Program-made: the position numbers and the translations under genes
Part shown: piece after piece, positions 9,501 to 16,314 of the stretch
How positions within the stretch are numbered: position 1 is the first letter of the stretch
Layout: each line of letters opens with the position of its first letter
Origin: Herbidospora daliensis
GTDB taxonomy: Bacteria > Actinomycetota > Actinomycetes > Streptosporangiales > Streptosporangiaceae
Direction of reading: 5' to 3'
DNA: 64,000 bases
Assembly (NCBI RefSeq): GCF_001570585.1
Contig: NZ_BBXF01000002.1
Coordinates: 1,763,765 to 1,827,764 of the forward strand
The notes under the pieces: generated by a model
Databases searched by the model: none
Seen by the model: the letters and a program-made list of their open reading frames with translations, nothing else
Told to the model about the DNA's origin: nothing

Positions 9501-9677
9501 AGGGCTGGCCTGCAGCTTCTCCGGCCCGGAGCGGGCCTGGCGCAGCCATTCGTAGACCGAGGATCGGGACACACCCATGTTCCGGCTCACCTGCGCGACC
9601 CGCTCGCCCGCCTCCACGCGGGTCACGGCGGTGGTGCGGAGGGATGCCAGGAACGCCCGTCCGTCCACATCCCGCAT
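6483..9677 (-). CDS. Giant protein built from three decayed IS630-transposase-like modules plus HTH-like repeats
   Basis: 1064 residues from ATG at 9677; a TTG at 9764 would add 29 residues that lack resemblance to the family, so the inner start is preferred. Residues 15-47 form a transposase HTH (GERVAQVSRNMGVSRSSVYEWLRQ). Module 1 (about 92-258) has the IS630 winged helix (LWTRELVNELV..GVSLTLTSIGRLLRSLGL) and a DDE-like fold. Modules 2 (about 287-471) and 3 (about 531-711) repeat this plan, each with RMRATTL, PLCLVVTDDSGW-like motifs and a Cys/His cluster (C443, C449, C466, H469; C688, C694, C704, H707). The NPxE motif and a full DDE set are missing, so it is unlikely to transpose. Residues 750-1050 hold about five helix-turn-helix-like units. 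No terminal inverted repeats were seen. Probably a domesticated DNA-binding protein. Confidence 0.65.
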   Translation of the reverse strand: MRDVDGRAFLASLRTTAVTRVEAGERVAQVSRNMGVSRSSVYEWLRQARSGPEKLQASPLQGRPSALSPDGLHDLAVALLAGPESAGLTGRLWTRELVNELVSRDHGVSLTLTSIGRLLRSLGLWPRHSLVTWPDGSARLWKQRYAYIKEKAREQDALLMRGGLVDVGALLPRSSVPAAPFGFHLAYALIPGGPLLFRAYSGPASAATFLDFAAGLVAETGRATCLITAGHPVFELDECARGLATLPLTVWVRGGGDAREVRPAPAPATASAPDLRPAVLGGPSGGLWTMERLAHRLGALFGHPVSTGDAEVLLSAQNLWPEGPLPPALPPSSPAVGRWCHDVLPLFQADAGPDAVVRFVQEVPLPGGRTLLLAVSPAGERRFAWYEEARYQGRMRATTLADFTRRLRHDVEEPLCLVVTDDSGWRSRDLDATATTVGDAFYCTWADGCGERVWRVPERDPVQALCRRHFHLGRGPAPDATASLEMEHPPRGPIGTADRQVRIAAARERARKQPLSAGGRLRELVLAGPPALLTMRTLTALLSRAYGRPVDADRAVAVLREEGLWPEDFPSVEPGPWEHETLPLHLAHAGAGAAVRFVAEARLGGDLSLLVALDRAGETRFAWYPQARYRGRMRATTLVSFAELLLDETGGPLCLVAGDEGGWKSKELAAALARRPVLVVAAGVPYLCVWPTGCGNRAVMGDQCRTHARRSRRLAVHGARSGHLLDAVRAASAELAVAHAASDAAQEALRAALTALRAAGARDAALVAAWTGLPEHEIPFESEPLDRELVEALRACVRTGVTSLAVLMRVSGLPEGRVRALRREVRLRARAQEAASLARIAASAAALRARREEHGDAVRRAWREGHRTVTTMCEVARISPYTLARILEGLGADLLLPPRAPAGGALAEVARAAVRLGAARTARDDEVRAALGAGVNVVGLLAETGGMTQARVRRLRPDPTRETALAALAASRAELDRRTAGLARACRPLLDQVAGRLRAVAEAAHAEALATVARDAAVRAAWAGGVGDPAVLAVCAGTDSRTVTALVGAAAAAAAPGACGHTRT

Positions 9678-10031
9678 TCGATGCGGACGGCTTGTCAAAT
9701 CTTTGTCAATGACCGTGTAATGATCCACGTGCGACCAAATAACACGAATTCGGCCGGTATGCAAACATTCGTCTCGATAATCGTGTCAGGAAACCTGACA
9801 CAGATGGAGGGCGTCCGGGGGAGGCGCCCAGATCAGTGCCGCAGTGGGCGGGTAACCGCCGTCCGGAACCAGGCTTTCGGTCCAGGCGAGATCGGTATGA
9901 CCTGAGAAACCTGCACTGATTAGTCCCGTGAACACGTTTGCTGGTGGTCAAGTTGCTCTGTCACGTCTATGCTCCGTTTGACGCACTTGATCGAGGCGTC
10001 GATTTACGCACCGTGTTAGGCGAGGAGCACA
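9678..10031. other. Divergent intergenic region (354 bp)
   Basis: It lies between the transposase-derived gene and the XRE-TPR gene. It holds a direct repeat of TTGACAA read on the minus strand (about 9691-9708) just upstream of the ATG at 9677, a perfect palindrome at 9783-9801, and a possible plus-strand promoter (TTGACG at 9978-9983 with GATTTA about 17 bp later) before the XRE gene. Nothing coding is convincing here. Confidence 0.5.
9783..9801. promoter_or_regulatory. Palindrome GTGTCAGG-AAA-CCTGACAC, operator candidate
   Basis: A perfect inverted repeat with 8 bp arms and a 3 bp spacer, in the shared upstream region of the transposase-derived gene and the XRE-TPR gene. Symmetry and size suit a dimeric HTH repressor. 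The TGTCAG half resembles the TGTCAG direct repeats at about 2211-2228, so one regulator could act at both places. Confidence 0.45.
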
Positions 10032-11396
10032 GTGCCCGAGAAGATCGCTCAACGCGTTCGAGCCGCTCGCCTGCAGAGAGGGTTGTTGCCATTCCAAGTG
10101 ACGTCCGAACTGGATGCCGACTCGATCGAACGGATTGAAAGCGGAGACCTCGAACCCACCGCGGCAATGATCAGGATCATCGCGCGAGGGCTCCAATGCT
10201 CCCCTCTGTGGTTGACCGACGGACTTGACCCGCACACGATCGCGGGCCTGCGGGCCGAAGCGGCCAAGGCGGGCGGCGCACTGGCCGAGGGCCGGTTCCC
10301 CGAGGCACGAGACCGCTACGCGGCGCTGCTCCGGCAGCCGTCGCTGGGCATGGTCCCCGACCTCTGGCGGCAGGCCGAGCTCGGCCAGGCCCAGGCGGCC
10401 GAACGCGAGGGCGACCTGCCCCAGGTGATCACCCGCGTGACGCGGCTGCTCGACTCCCACCTCGACGAGTCCTCCGAGACCCTGGCCCGGTCGAGCGGCC
10501 ACTGGACGCAGTTCGTCGACTACCGCGTCCGGCTGGCGACCGTGTTGTGCCGCTGCCACCTCGAAGCGGGTGACATTTCGGCCAGCGTGGCCGTGGGCGA
10601 GAGCGCCCTCGACCGCGAGATCGGCGCCGCCGGCTGGACCTCCAGCGTGATCGAGCTCGGCTGCGCCCTCGTGGCCACGTACGGAGAGCAGGTCGACCTG
10701 CACTCCCATCCGGAAGAGGCCGGACATGGTTCGCATCTGCGATTGCATCTGCTGCTGAGCGAGCTGACGAGCGCCGCGATCGAGCTCGGGGAGCCCCGCG
10801 GGCGTATTTCGGTCGCTTGGCAGAACGGAATCGCGGCGGCGAGGTCGGGATTAGCGCCGACCGCCCGGGGCCTTTTCGAGCAGGCCCTATCTCTCTACGG
10901 CGCCGGCTACCACGACCCGCTCGGCCTGGCCCGCCTCCGGGCGACCATGGCCGGGGAGCTCATCAGGGCCGACGCGGCGACCGTGGAGGAGCTCTTCCCG
11001 GTGCTCACCCGCGCCCAGGCCGAGCTGGCCGAGGCGGCCGCCGGGATCGTCGACCGGGGCTTCTGCGCCCTCGCGCTGGCCCGCGCCGACGTCGTCAGGG
11101 GCGATCCGCACCAGGCGATCGACCGGGCCAACGAGGTCGTCAAGGCCGTCGGCGAGACCGCCGCGCTGCTGCACGTCCACGCCTCGGAGGTCATCGCCGA
11201 GGCGCACCTGCGGCTCGGCGAGACCTGGGAGGCCGAACAGGCCCTCGTGGCCGCCGCCGAGCGCTGGGAGACGATGACCTCCCGCGAACGGGCCTCGGCG
11301 ATGTGGATGCGGGTCGCCGACCTCAGGATCCGGTGCGACGACCCCGAAGGCGGTCGAGCGGCCCTGGACCGGGCGCTCGCAGTGATGGCGGTCTGA
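10032..11396 (+). CDS. XRE-family HTH regulator with TPR-like C-terminal domain
   Basis: 454 residues from GTG at 10032, preceded by GAGGAG. Residues 1-65 form an XRE/Cro HTH (IAQRVRAARLQRGLLPFQVTSELDADSIERIESGDLEPTA style). The rest is helical with repeated Ala/Leu-rich pairs (AALRQ.., ALSLYGAGYHDPLGLARLRATMAGEL, ALALARADVVRGDPHQAIDRANEVV) matching tetratricopeptide repeats. Actinomycetes carry many such regulators, often next to small peptide or DUF genes and tied to development or secondary metabolism. Its 3' end overlaps the facing gene by 74 bp. Target genes are unknown; the palindrome at 9783 is a candidate site. Confidence 0.8.
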   Translation: MPEKIAQRVRAARLQRGLLPFQVTSELDADSIERIESGDLEPTAAMIRIIARGLQCSPLWLTDGLDPHTIAGLRAEAAKAGGALAEGRFPEARDRYAALLRQPSLGMVPDLWRQAELGQAQAAEREGDLPQVITRVTRLLDSHLDESSETLARSSGHWTQFVDYRVRLATVLCRCHLEAGDISASVAVGESALDREIGAAGWTSSVIELGCALVATYGEQVDLHSHPEEAGHGSHLRLHLLLSELTSAAIELGEPRGRISVAWQNGIAAARSGLAPTARGLFEQALSLYGAGYHDPLGLARLRATMAGELIRADAATVEELFPVLTRAQAELAEAAAGIVDRGFCALALARADVVRGDPHQAIDRANEVVKAVGETAALLHVHASEVIAEAHLRLGETWEAEQALVAAAERWETMTSRERASAMWMRVADLRIRCDDPEGGRAALDRALAVMAV

Positions 11397-12516
11397 GCCC
11401 GCGCAGCAGGTCCTCGGGCTCGCGCCCCAGATGCCGCAGCACGCAGCACATGTGCGCGAAGACGGCCTCGGCGCGGGGATAGCGGTCGGTGGAGGCCGCA
11501 CGGGCGTGCGCCTCGAACGCGGCGATCAGGGCTTCGGGGTAGTCGGCCAGGTAGACGCCGGAGATGCGCGGCGCGAACATCGACAACTCGCGGTCGAGCT
11601 GCCAGTAGTAGGACACCAGGTCGGTGAGCGGCTCACACGCCTTGACCAGGTCGTCGTGGTTCTCGAAGCGGGGCACGGGGTGGTCGTGGTCGCAGCTCGG
11701 CACCTCGTCGAGCGGCGCCGTCTCGGGTCGGGGGGCGTCGAGTGGCACGTCGGGGAACTCGATCTCGTTCTCGCCGCCGCTCTCCAGGAGGATCCGGCGG
11801 GCGGTGGCCAGCGGGGGGTAGCCGAGGGTCAGGCCGCGTACGGCCCTGGGGAGCTCGGTGAAGGCGTCCATGCCGGCGAAGGTGTGGTTGGCGGGTGATT
11901 CCTTGCGGTGCGACAGCAGGCCCCACGCGGCCGTCTCGGCCGCCTCGGGGGGCAGCACGTCGCGGTAGTAGGCGACGAGCGCGTCGAGTTCGAACAGCTC
12001 CCCGTACGTCTCCTCGCGGCCCGCGGTGATGTGCAGGGCGTTGCCGTCGACGCGTTCGCGGTGATACTCCAGCCCCACTCTCCGGGCCCGGATGCACCAC
12101 GCCTGGGCCTCGTCGAGGGGGAGGGTGAACCGGCCGAACGGCTTGCGCCCGGAGAGCAGGGCGCCGGCGATCCAGCGTTCACTCCATGCGGCTCCGTCGT
12201 AAGGAGACGGGTCGGCGAGATCTCTTAGTAACCCCTGTGAAAGGATCTCGTTCCACGGGCTCACTAGAGAACTTCTGAATCCATTCATAGCGGGTCCGGT
12301 GAAATCCCAGATCCGGTATCCGTGCCAGACAGCCAGTATCCGGGTCCAGGCGCCGAACTCGCTTTCCGCCCGTTGTCCGGCGTAAAGGCCGTGTAACGCA
12401 TTGCCGAAGTCGTCCTGGAAGGGCCCGGGTTGGACCCGTCCTGCGGGGCTCACCGGAGTTCGATCATCAATTAGGGGCGTCCAGCCGCGCACGGGGCCGG
12501 GCCTCCTTTCCGCCAT
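11323..12516 (-). CDS. Unrecognised protein (about 397 aa) facing the XRE-TPR regulator
   Basis: ATG at 12516 has GGGGAG 13 bases upstream; a GTG at 12543 is the alternative and gives 406 residues. The protein is soluble, rich in Trp and Tyr, with segments WTRILAVWHGYRIWDFTGPAMNG and YYRDVLPPEAAETAAWGLLSHRKESP, and a C-terminal helix with MCCVLRHLG. No signal peptide or membrane helix. No catalytic motif or family recognised. A paired role with the convergent XRE-TPR gene is possible from position only. The 74 bp tail overlap means both ends must evolve together. Confidence 0.6.
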   Translation of the reverse strand: MAERRPGPVRGWTPLIDDRTPVSPAGRVQPGPFQDDFGNALHGLYAGQRAESEFGAWTRILAVWHGYRIWDFTGPAMNGFRSSLVSPWNEILSQGLLRDLADPSPYDGAAWSERWIAGALLSGRKPFGRFTLPLDEAQAWCIRARRVGLEYHRERVDGNALHITAGREETYGELFELDALVAYYRDVLPPEAAETAAWGLLSHRKESPANHTFAGMDAFTELPRAVRGLTLGYPPLATARRILLESGGENEIEFPDVPLDAPRPETAPLDEVPSCDHDHPVPRFENHDDLVKACEPLTDLVSYYWQLDRELSMFAPRISGVYLADYPEALIAAFEAHARAASTDRYPRAEAVFAHMCCVLRHLGREPEDLLRGLRPPSLRAPGPGPLDRLRGRRTGS

Positions 12517-12691
12517 AGGGATTGTCAGGCTCCCCACCGGCACCTTCAGAAGCGCGCCGAAACCGAAAAGAATTTTGCCTGATCAACGATCGGTCGCGCA
12601 ATGCACCGAATTACCCAAGGTGGGCATTTTGCGCTGCACGTGCATCTTCGCGTGCGTTTGAAAGTTACTTTCCCTTATGTGCGGGCCGAAT

Positions 12692-13087
12692 TCACCCTTG
12701 GGGGGTGGCGGCGAGGTGGGCGCGCAGCACCCGGCGCTGCGTCGGCAGCGCCTCGGAGTGGCGGACGCGGCCGGCGTCGGTCAGCGTCACGAAGACGCCA
12801 CGGCGGTCGTCGGCGCACATCGAGCGGAGCACGAACCCGGCCTTCTCCAGGCGGGCGATCAACCGGGACAACGCGCTCTGGCTCAGGTGGACCCCGGCGG
12901 CCAGCTCCTGCACCCGGAACTTCCCGTCGGCGCTCAGGCAGACGCCATCGACCAGACGGTCGAGCACCTCGAACTCGCTGACGCCGAGCTCGTGCCGCTC
13001 CTGCAGCTCCCGTTCCAGGTCGGAGACGATCGCGGCGTGCCTGGCGGACAACTCACGCCAGGTCGACAGCACCTCGTGGTCGGTCAT
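12692..13087 (-). CDS. MarR-family transcriptional regulator
   Basis: 131 residues. Classic MarR layout: N-terminal dimer helix, LGVSEFEVLDRLV, a winged HTH (FRVQELAAGVHLSQSALSRLIARLEKAGFV) and wing MCADDRRGVFVTLTDAG at residues 92-108. It is divergent from an MFS exporter with 107 bp between the starts, which contains several palindromes. By analogy it represses itself and the exporter and releases DNA when a phenolic or drug ligand binds. Confidence 0.92.
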   Translation of the reverse strand: MTDHEVLSTWRELSARHAAIVSDLERELQERHELGVSEFEVLDRLVDGVCLSADGKFRVQELAAGVHLSQSALSRLIARLEKAGFVLRSMCADDRRGVFVTLTDAGRVRHSEALPTQRRVLRAHLAATPQG

Positions 13088-13145
13088 CGTGCACCCCTGA
13101 TCTCCTTGCGCGGCACCATAGCAGTCCGGACAAGCTTATGCAAAC

Positions 13146-13179
13146 GCATTAAATGCTTGTGCATTGAATGCATGTGCAT
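13146..13179. promoter_or_regulatory. MarR operator candidates between marR and MFS exporter
   Basis: Two perfect 11-bp palindromes, GCATT-A-AATGC (13146-13156) and GCATT-G-AATGC (13161-13171), are centred 15 bp apart. A third partial one, TGCATGTGCA, lies at 13169-13178. Their placement just before the exporter start at 13195 fits repression by the adjacent MarR protein. Confidence 0.7.
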
Positions 13180-13194
13180 GTAACGTCCCCGTCC

Positions 13195-14607
13195 ATGATG
13201 TCTACTCGTGAGGGCCGCTGGGGGGCCTCCCTTTGGGGCGTCCTCATCGTGCTCTGCACCGTCGTCTTCCTCGACGGACTCGACGTTTCGATGGTCGGCG
13301 TCGCGCTGCCGTCCATCCAGGCCGAACTCGGCATGTCGACCTCGGCGCTCCAGTGGGTGGTGAGCGGGTACGTCCTCGGTTACGGCGGCCTGCTGCTCCT
13401 CGGCGGCCGGACCGCCGATCTGCTGGGACGACGCCGGGTCCTGCTCGTCGCGCTGGCCGTGTTCGCCGTCGCCTCGCTGCTCGGCGGGGTCGTCGACAAC
13501 GGCGCGCTGCTGATCGCGGCCCGGTTCGTCAAGGGCATGTCGGCCGCCTTCACCGCGCCGGCCGCCCTGTCGATCATCACCACCACCTTCGCCGAAGGGC
13601 CCGCGCGCAACCGGGCCCTGAGCATCTTCACCGCCTGCGCGGCCAGCGGCTTCTCCCTCGGCCTGATCCTGTCGGGCCTGCTGACCGAACTCGGCTGGCG
13701 GTGGACCTTCCTGATGCCGGTGCCGGTCGCCGTCGCGGCCCTGATCGCCGGGGCCCGCCTGCTGCCCCGCTCCGACGAGCGCGGCCAGGGCGGCTACGAC
13801 CTCTTCGGCGCGCTCACCATCACCTCGGGCATGCTGCTGCTCGTCTACACCGTCGTCGAGGCCCCCGAGGTCGCGGTCGGGCGCACCGTCGCCACCGGGC
13901 TCGTCGCCGCGGTCCTGCTGGCCCTGTTCGTCTGGTGGGAACTGCGCACCAAGCACCCGCTGGTGCGGCTGGGCATCCTGCGCTCGGCGCCGCTGCGCCG
14001 GGCCAACCTCGGGCTGGTCATCCTCTTCGGCTCGTACGTCGGCTTCCAGTTCGTCGCCATGCAGTACTTCCAGAACATGCTCGGCTGGTCGGCGCTGGCC
14101 ACGTCGCTGGCCTTCCTCCCCGCCGGGCTGCTCGTCGCGCTGTTCTCGACCCGGGTCGGGGCGCTGGCCGACCGGTTCGGCACCGAGAAGATCGTGCTGG
14201 CCGGGTCGGTGTCGCTGGTGCTGGCCTACCTCGTCTTCCTGAACGTCGACATGGACCCGTCGCTCTGGCTGGTCATCCCGGGGATGCTGCTGCTCGGCGG
14301 CGCGTTCGCGCTGGCGTTCCCCTCTCTCAACATCCAGGGCACCAACGGGGTCGCCGACGCGGAACAGGGGCTCGCGTCGGGGCTCATCAACACCTCGGGC
14401 CAGGTCGGCGGGGCGGTCGTGCTGGCCATCGTGACGGCCACGCTGACCTCGGGCGCCGGGGGCGGCGACCCGCTCGGGTCGACCCGCGCCGCGATCGTCA
14501 TCTCGGCCGTGTTCGCGCTGATCGGGCTGGGGATCTCGATCACCGGCGTGGTGGCCGGGAGGAGGCGGCGTACACCCGCTGCGGAGCAGGTTCTGGAGAC
14601 CGTGTAG
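13195..14607 (+). CDS. MFS transporter (DHA2/EmrB-type) under MarR control
   Basis: 470 residues from ATG at 13195 (a second ATG follows directly). Helix 1 carries VFLDGLDVSMVGVALPSIQAEL, the motif D region typical of drug:H+ antiporters, and GGRTADLLGRRRVL is the MFS loop 2-3 motif. Hydrophobic segments run throughout, ending in an Arg-rich tail (RRRRTPAAEQ). It probably exports a toxic compound sensed by the divergent MarR regulator. An upstream in-frame ATG at 13168 lies inside the operator palindromes and is less likely. Confidence 0.9.
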   Translation: MMSTREGRWGASLWGVLIVLCTVVFLDGLDVSMVGVALPSIQAELGMSTSALQWVVSGYVLGYGGLLLLGGRTADLLGRRRVLLVALAVFAVASLLGGVVDNGALLIAARFVKGMSAAFTAPAALSIITTTFAEGPARNRALSIFTACAASGFSLGLILSGLLTELGWRWTFLMPVPVAVAALIAGARLLPRSDERGQGGYDLFGALTITSGMLLLVYTVVEAPEVAVGRTVATGLVAAVLLALFVWWELRTKHPLVRLGILRSAPLRRANLGLVILFGSYVGFQFVAMQYFQNMLGWSALATSLAFLPAGLLVALFSTRVGALADRFGTEKIVLAGSVSLVLAYLVFLNVDMDPSLWLVIPGMLLLGGAFALAFPSLNIQGTNGVADAEQGLASGLINTSGQVGGAVVLAIVTATLTSGAGGGDPLGSTRAAIVISAVFALIGLGISITGVVAGRRRRTPAAEQVLETV

Positions 14608-14644
14608 CAGATCATATTTGCGCAGGTGAAGGTAGTATGCCGCA

Positions 14645-15718
14645 ATGAGCCTGCCCACTTTTGAGCAGATCCGCCAGGCCCCCAAGGTGCTTCTTCACGA
14701 CCACCTCGACGGGGGCCTGCGCACGGAAACGATCATCGAGCTGGCCCGCGAGACCGGCTACGACAAACTGCCCTCCACCGACCCGGCCGAGCTCGACGCG
14801 TGGTTCCGCGCGTCGGCCGACTCCGGGTCGCTGGAGCGCTATCTGGAGACCTTCGCCCACACCGTGGGCGTCATGCAGACCCGTGAGGCGCTCGTCAGGG
14901 TGGCCGCGGAGTGCGCGGAGGATCTCGCGAACGACGGAGTGGTCTACGCCGAGGTCCGCTACGCCCCCGAGCAGCACACCGAACGCGGGTTGTCCCTCGA
15001 CGAGATCGTCCAGGCGGTCAACGAGGGCTTCCGCATCGGGTCGCAAGGGCGGGGCATCCGCGTCGGCGCGCTGCTCACGGCGATGCGGCACCAGGCCCGG
15101 TCGATGGAGATCGCCGAACTGGCCGTTCGCTACCGCGACGTCGGCGTGGTCGGCTTCGACATCGCCGGGGCCGAGGCCGGCTACCCGCCCACGCGGCACA
15201 TCGACGCCTTCGAATACCTCCAGCGCGAGAACGCCCACTTCACCATCCACGCCGGCGAGGGCTTCGGGCTGCCGTCGATCTGGCAGGCCATCCAGTGGTG
15301 CGGGGCCGACCGGCTCGGCCACGGGGTGCGCATCATCGACGACATCACCGTCTCGGGCGACGACGCCAAGCTGGGCAGGCTGGCCGCCTACGTCCGCGAC
15401 AAGCGCATCCCGCTGGAGATGTGCCCGACGTCCAACATCCAGACCGGGGCGGCGGCGTCGATCGCCGACCACCCGATCGGGCTGCTGCGCCGCCTCCAGT
15501 TCCGGGTCACCGTCAACACCGACAACCGGCTGATGAGCGGCACCAACGTCACCAAGGAGTTCGCCCAGCTGGTCGAGGCCTTCGGCTACGGCTGGGACGA
15601 CCTCCAGTGGTTCACCGTCAACGCGATGAAGTCGGCGTTCATCCCCTTCGAAGACCGGCTGGCGCTGATCAACGGCGTCATCAAGCCGGGATTCGCCCAG
15701 TTGAAGTGGCGCGCATGA
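14645..15718 (+). CDS. add: Adenosine deaminase
   Basis: 357 residues. Converts adenosine or deoxyadenosine to inosine with ammonia release; zinc enzyme. HDHLDG (His18, His20), HAGE (His202, Glu205), LGHGVR and the late VNTDN motif supply zinc ligands and catalytic groups; the usual TDDP reads TDNR here, as in several actinobacterial enzymes. A TAGTAT box ends six bases before the ATG, suggesting a leaderless transcript. The stop overlaps the PH-domain gene. With the nearby phosphorylase and phosphomutase it forms a purine nucleoside salvage group. Confidence 0.95.
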   Translation: MSLPTFEQIRQAPKVLLHDHLDGGLRTETIIELARETGYDKLPSTDPAELDAWFRASADSGSLERYLETFAHTVGVMQTREALVRVAAECAEDLANDGVVYAEVRYAPEQHTERGLSLDEIVQAVNEGFRIGSQGRGIRVGALLTAMRHQARSMEIAELAVRYRDVGVVGFDIAGAEAGYPPTRHIDAFEYLQRENAHFTIHAGEGFGLPSIWQAIQWCGADRLGHGVRIIDDITVSGDDAKLGRLAAYVRDKRIPLEMCPTSNIQTGAAASIADHPIGLLRRLQFRVTVNTDNRLMSGTNVTKEFAQLVEAFGYGWDDLQWFTVNAMKSAFIPFEDRLALINGVIKPGFAQLKWRA

Positions 15719-16314
15719 CCTTCCGCTCGAAGACGGCCTGGTTCTTCGGCTGGGCCTGGCTGGTGTTCGTCGCCGCCAACACCGTCGACCTGATCGTGCG
15801 CGGCAGCCTGCCGTCGGCGATGGTGGTGGGGGCCGTCCTCGGCTTCATCACGTGGATGACCTACTTCCTGGCGCTGCGGCCGGCGACGATCACCGAACAG
15901 GGCGGGGTGCGGATCCGCAACCCCTTCCGCACCGCCTACCTGCCCTGGTCGTCCATCGACGACGTCACCGTGAGCAGCGCGATCACGATCACGGCCGGCG
16001 ACCTGACCGTGCGCTGCTGGACGCCGATGCCGACCGCGCGCGAACGGGCCAAGACCCTCCGGCAGCAGAACCGCCAGGTCAAGCGGGGGCGTTACCCGAC
16101 GTCCGAGCCGACCCTGACCAAGGGCGAGCGGGCCGCGCGCGAGGCCATGGCCGGCCGCACCCACGCCGACTGGGTGGCCGACGAGATCAAGGAGCTCGCC
16201 ACGGTCAGGAAACGCGAGTCGACCGGCGAGCCGACCGTGAGGTGGGCGGTCGACTCGTTCGCGGCGACGGCGGCGTTCCTGGTCCTGGTCGTGGTGGCGA
16301 TCGTGGTGACCTAG
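15715..16314 (+). CDS. PH-domain membrane protein
   Basis: 199 residues. ATG overlaps the add stop (ATGA). Two N-terminal membrane helices ([21 protein letters not shown] and [23 protein letters not shown]) precede a bacterial PH-like segment [28 protein letters not shown], then a charged linker and a final helix [17 protein letters not shown]. This is the common actinobacterial PH_6 family; role unknown, perhaps membrane or stress signalling. The stop overlaps that of the convergent phosphomutase (CTAG). Confidence 0.8.
   Translation: MTFRSKTAWFFGWAWLVFVAANTVDLIVRGSLPSAMVVGAVLGFITWMTYFLALRPATITEQGGVRIRNPFRTAYLPWSSIDDVTVSSAITITAGDLTVRCWTPMPTARERAKTLRQQNRQVKRGRYPTSEPTLTKGERAAREAMAGRTHADWVADEIKELATVRKRESTGEPTVRWAVDSFAATAAFLVLVVVAIVVT

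Noticed and set aside
6483-9677. Active IS630 insertion sequence
   Set aside because: The length is three times a normal transposase, catalytic residues are missing and no terminal inverted repeats or target duplication were seen.
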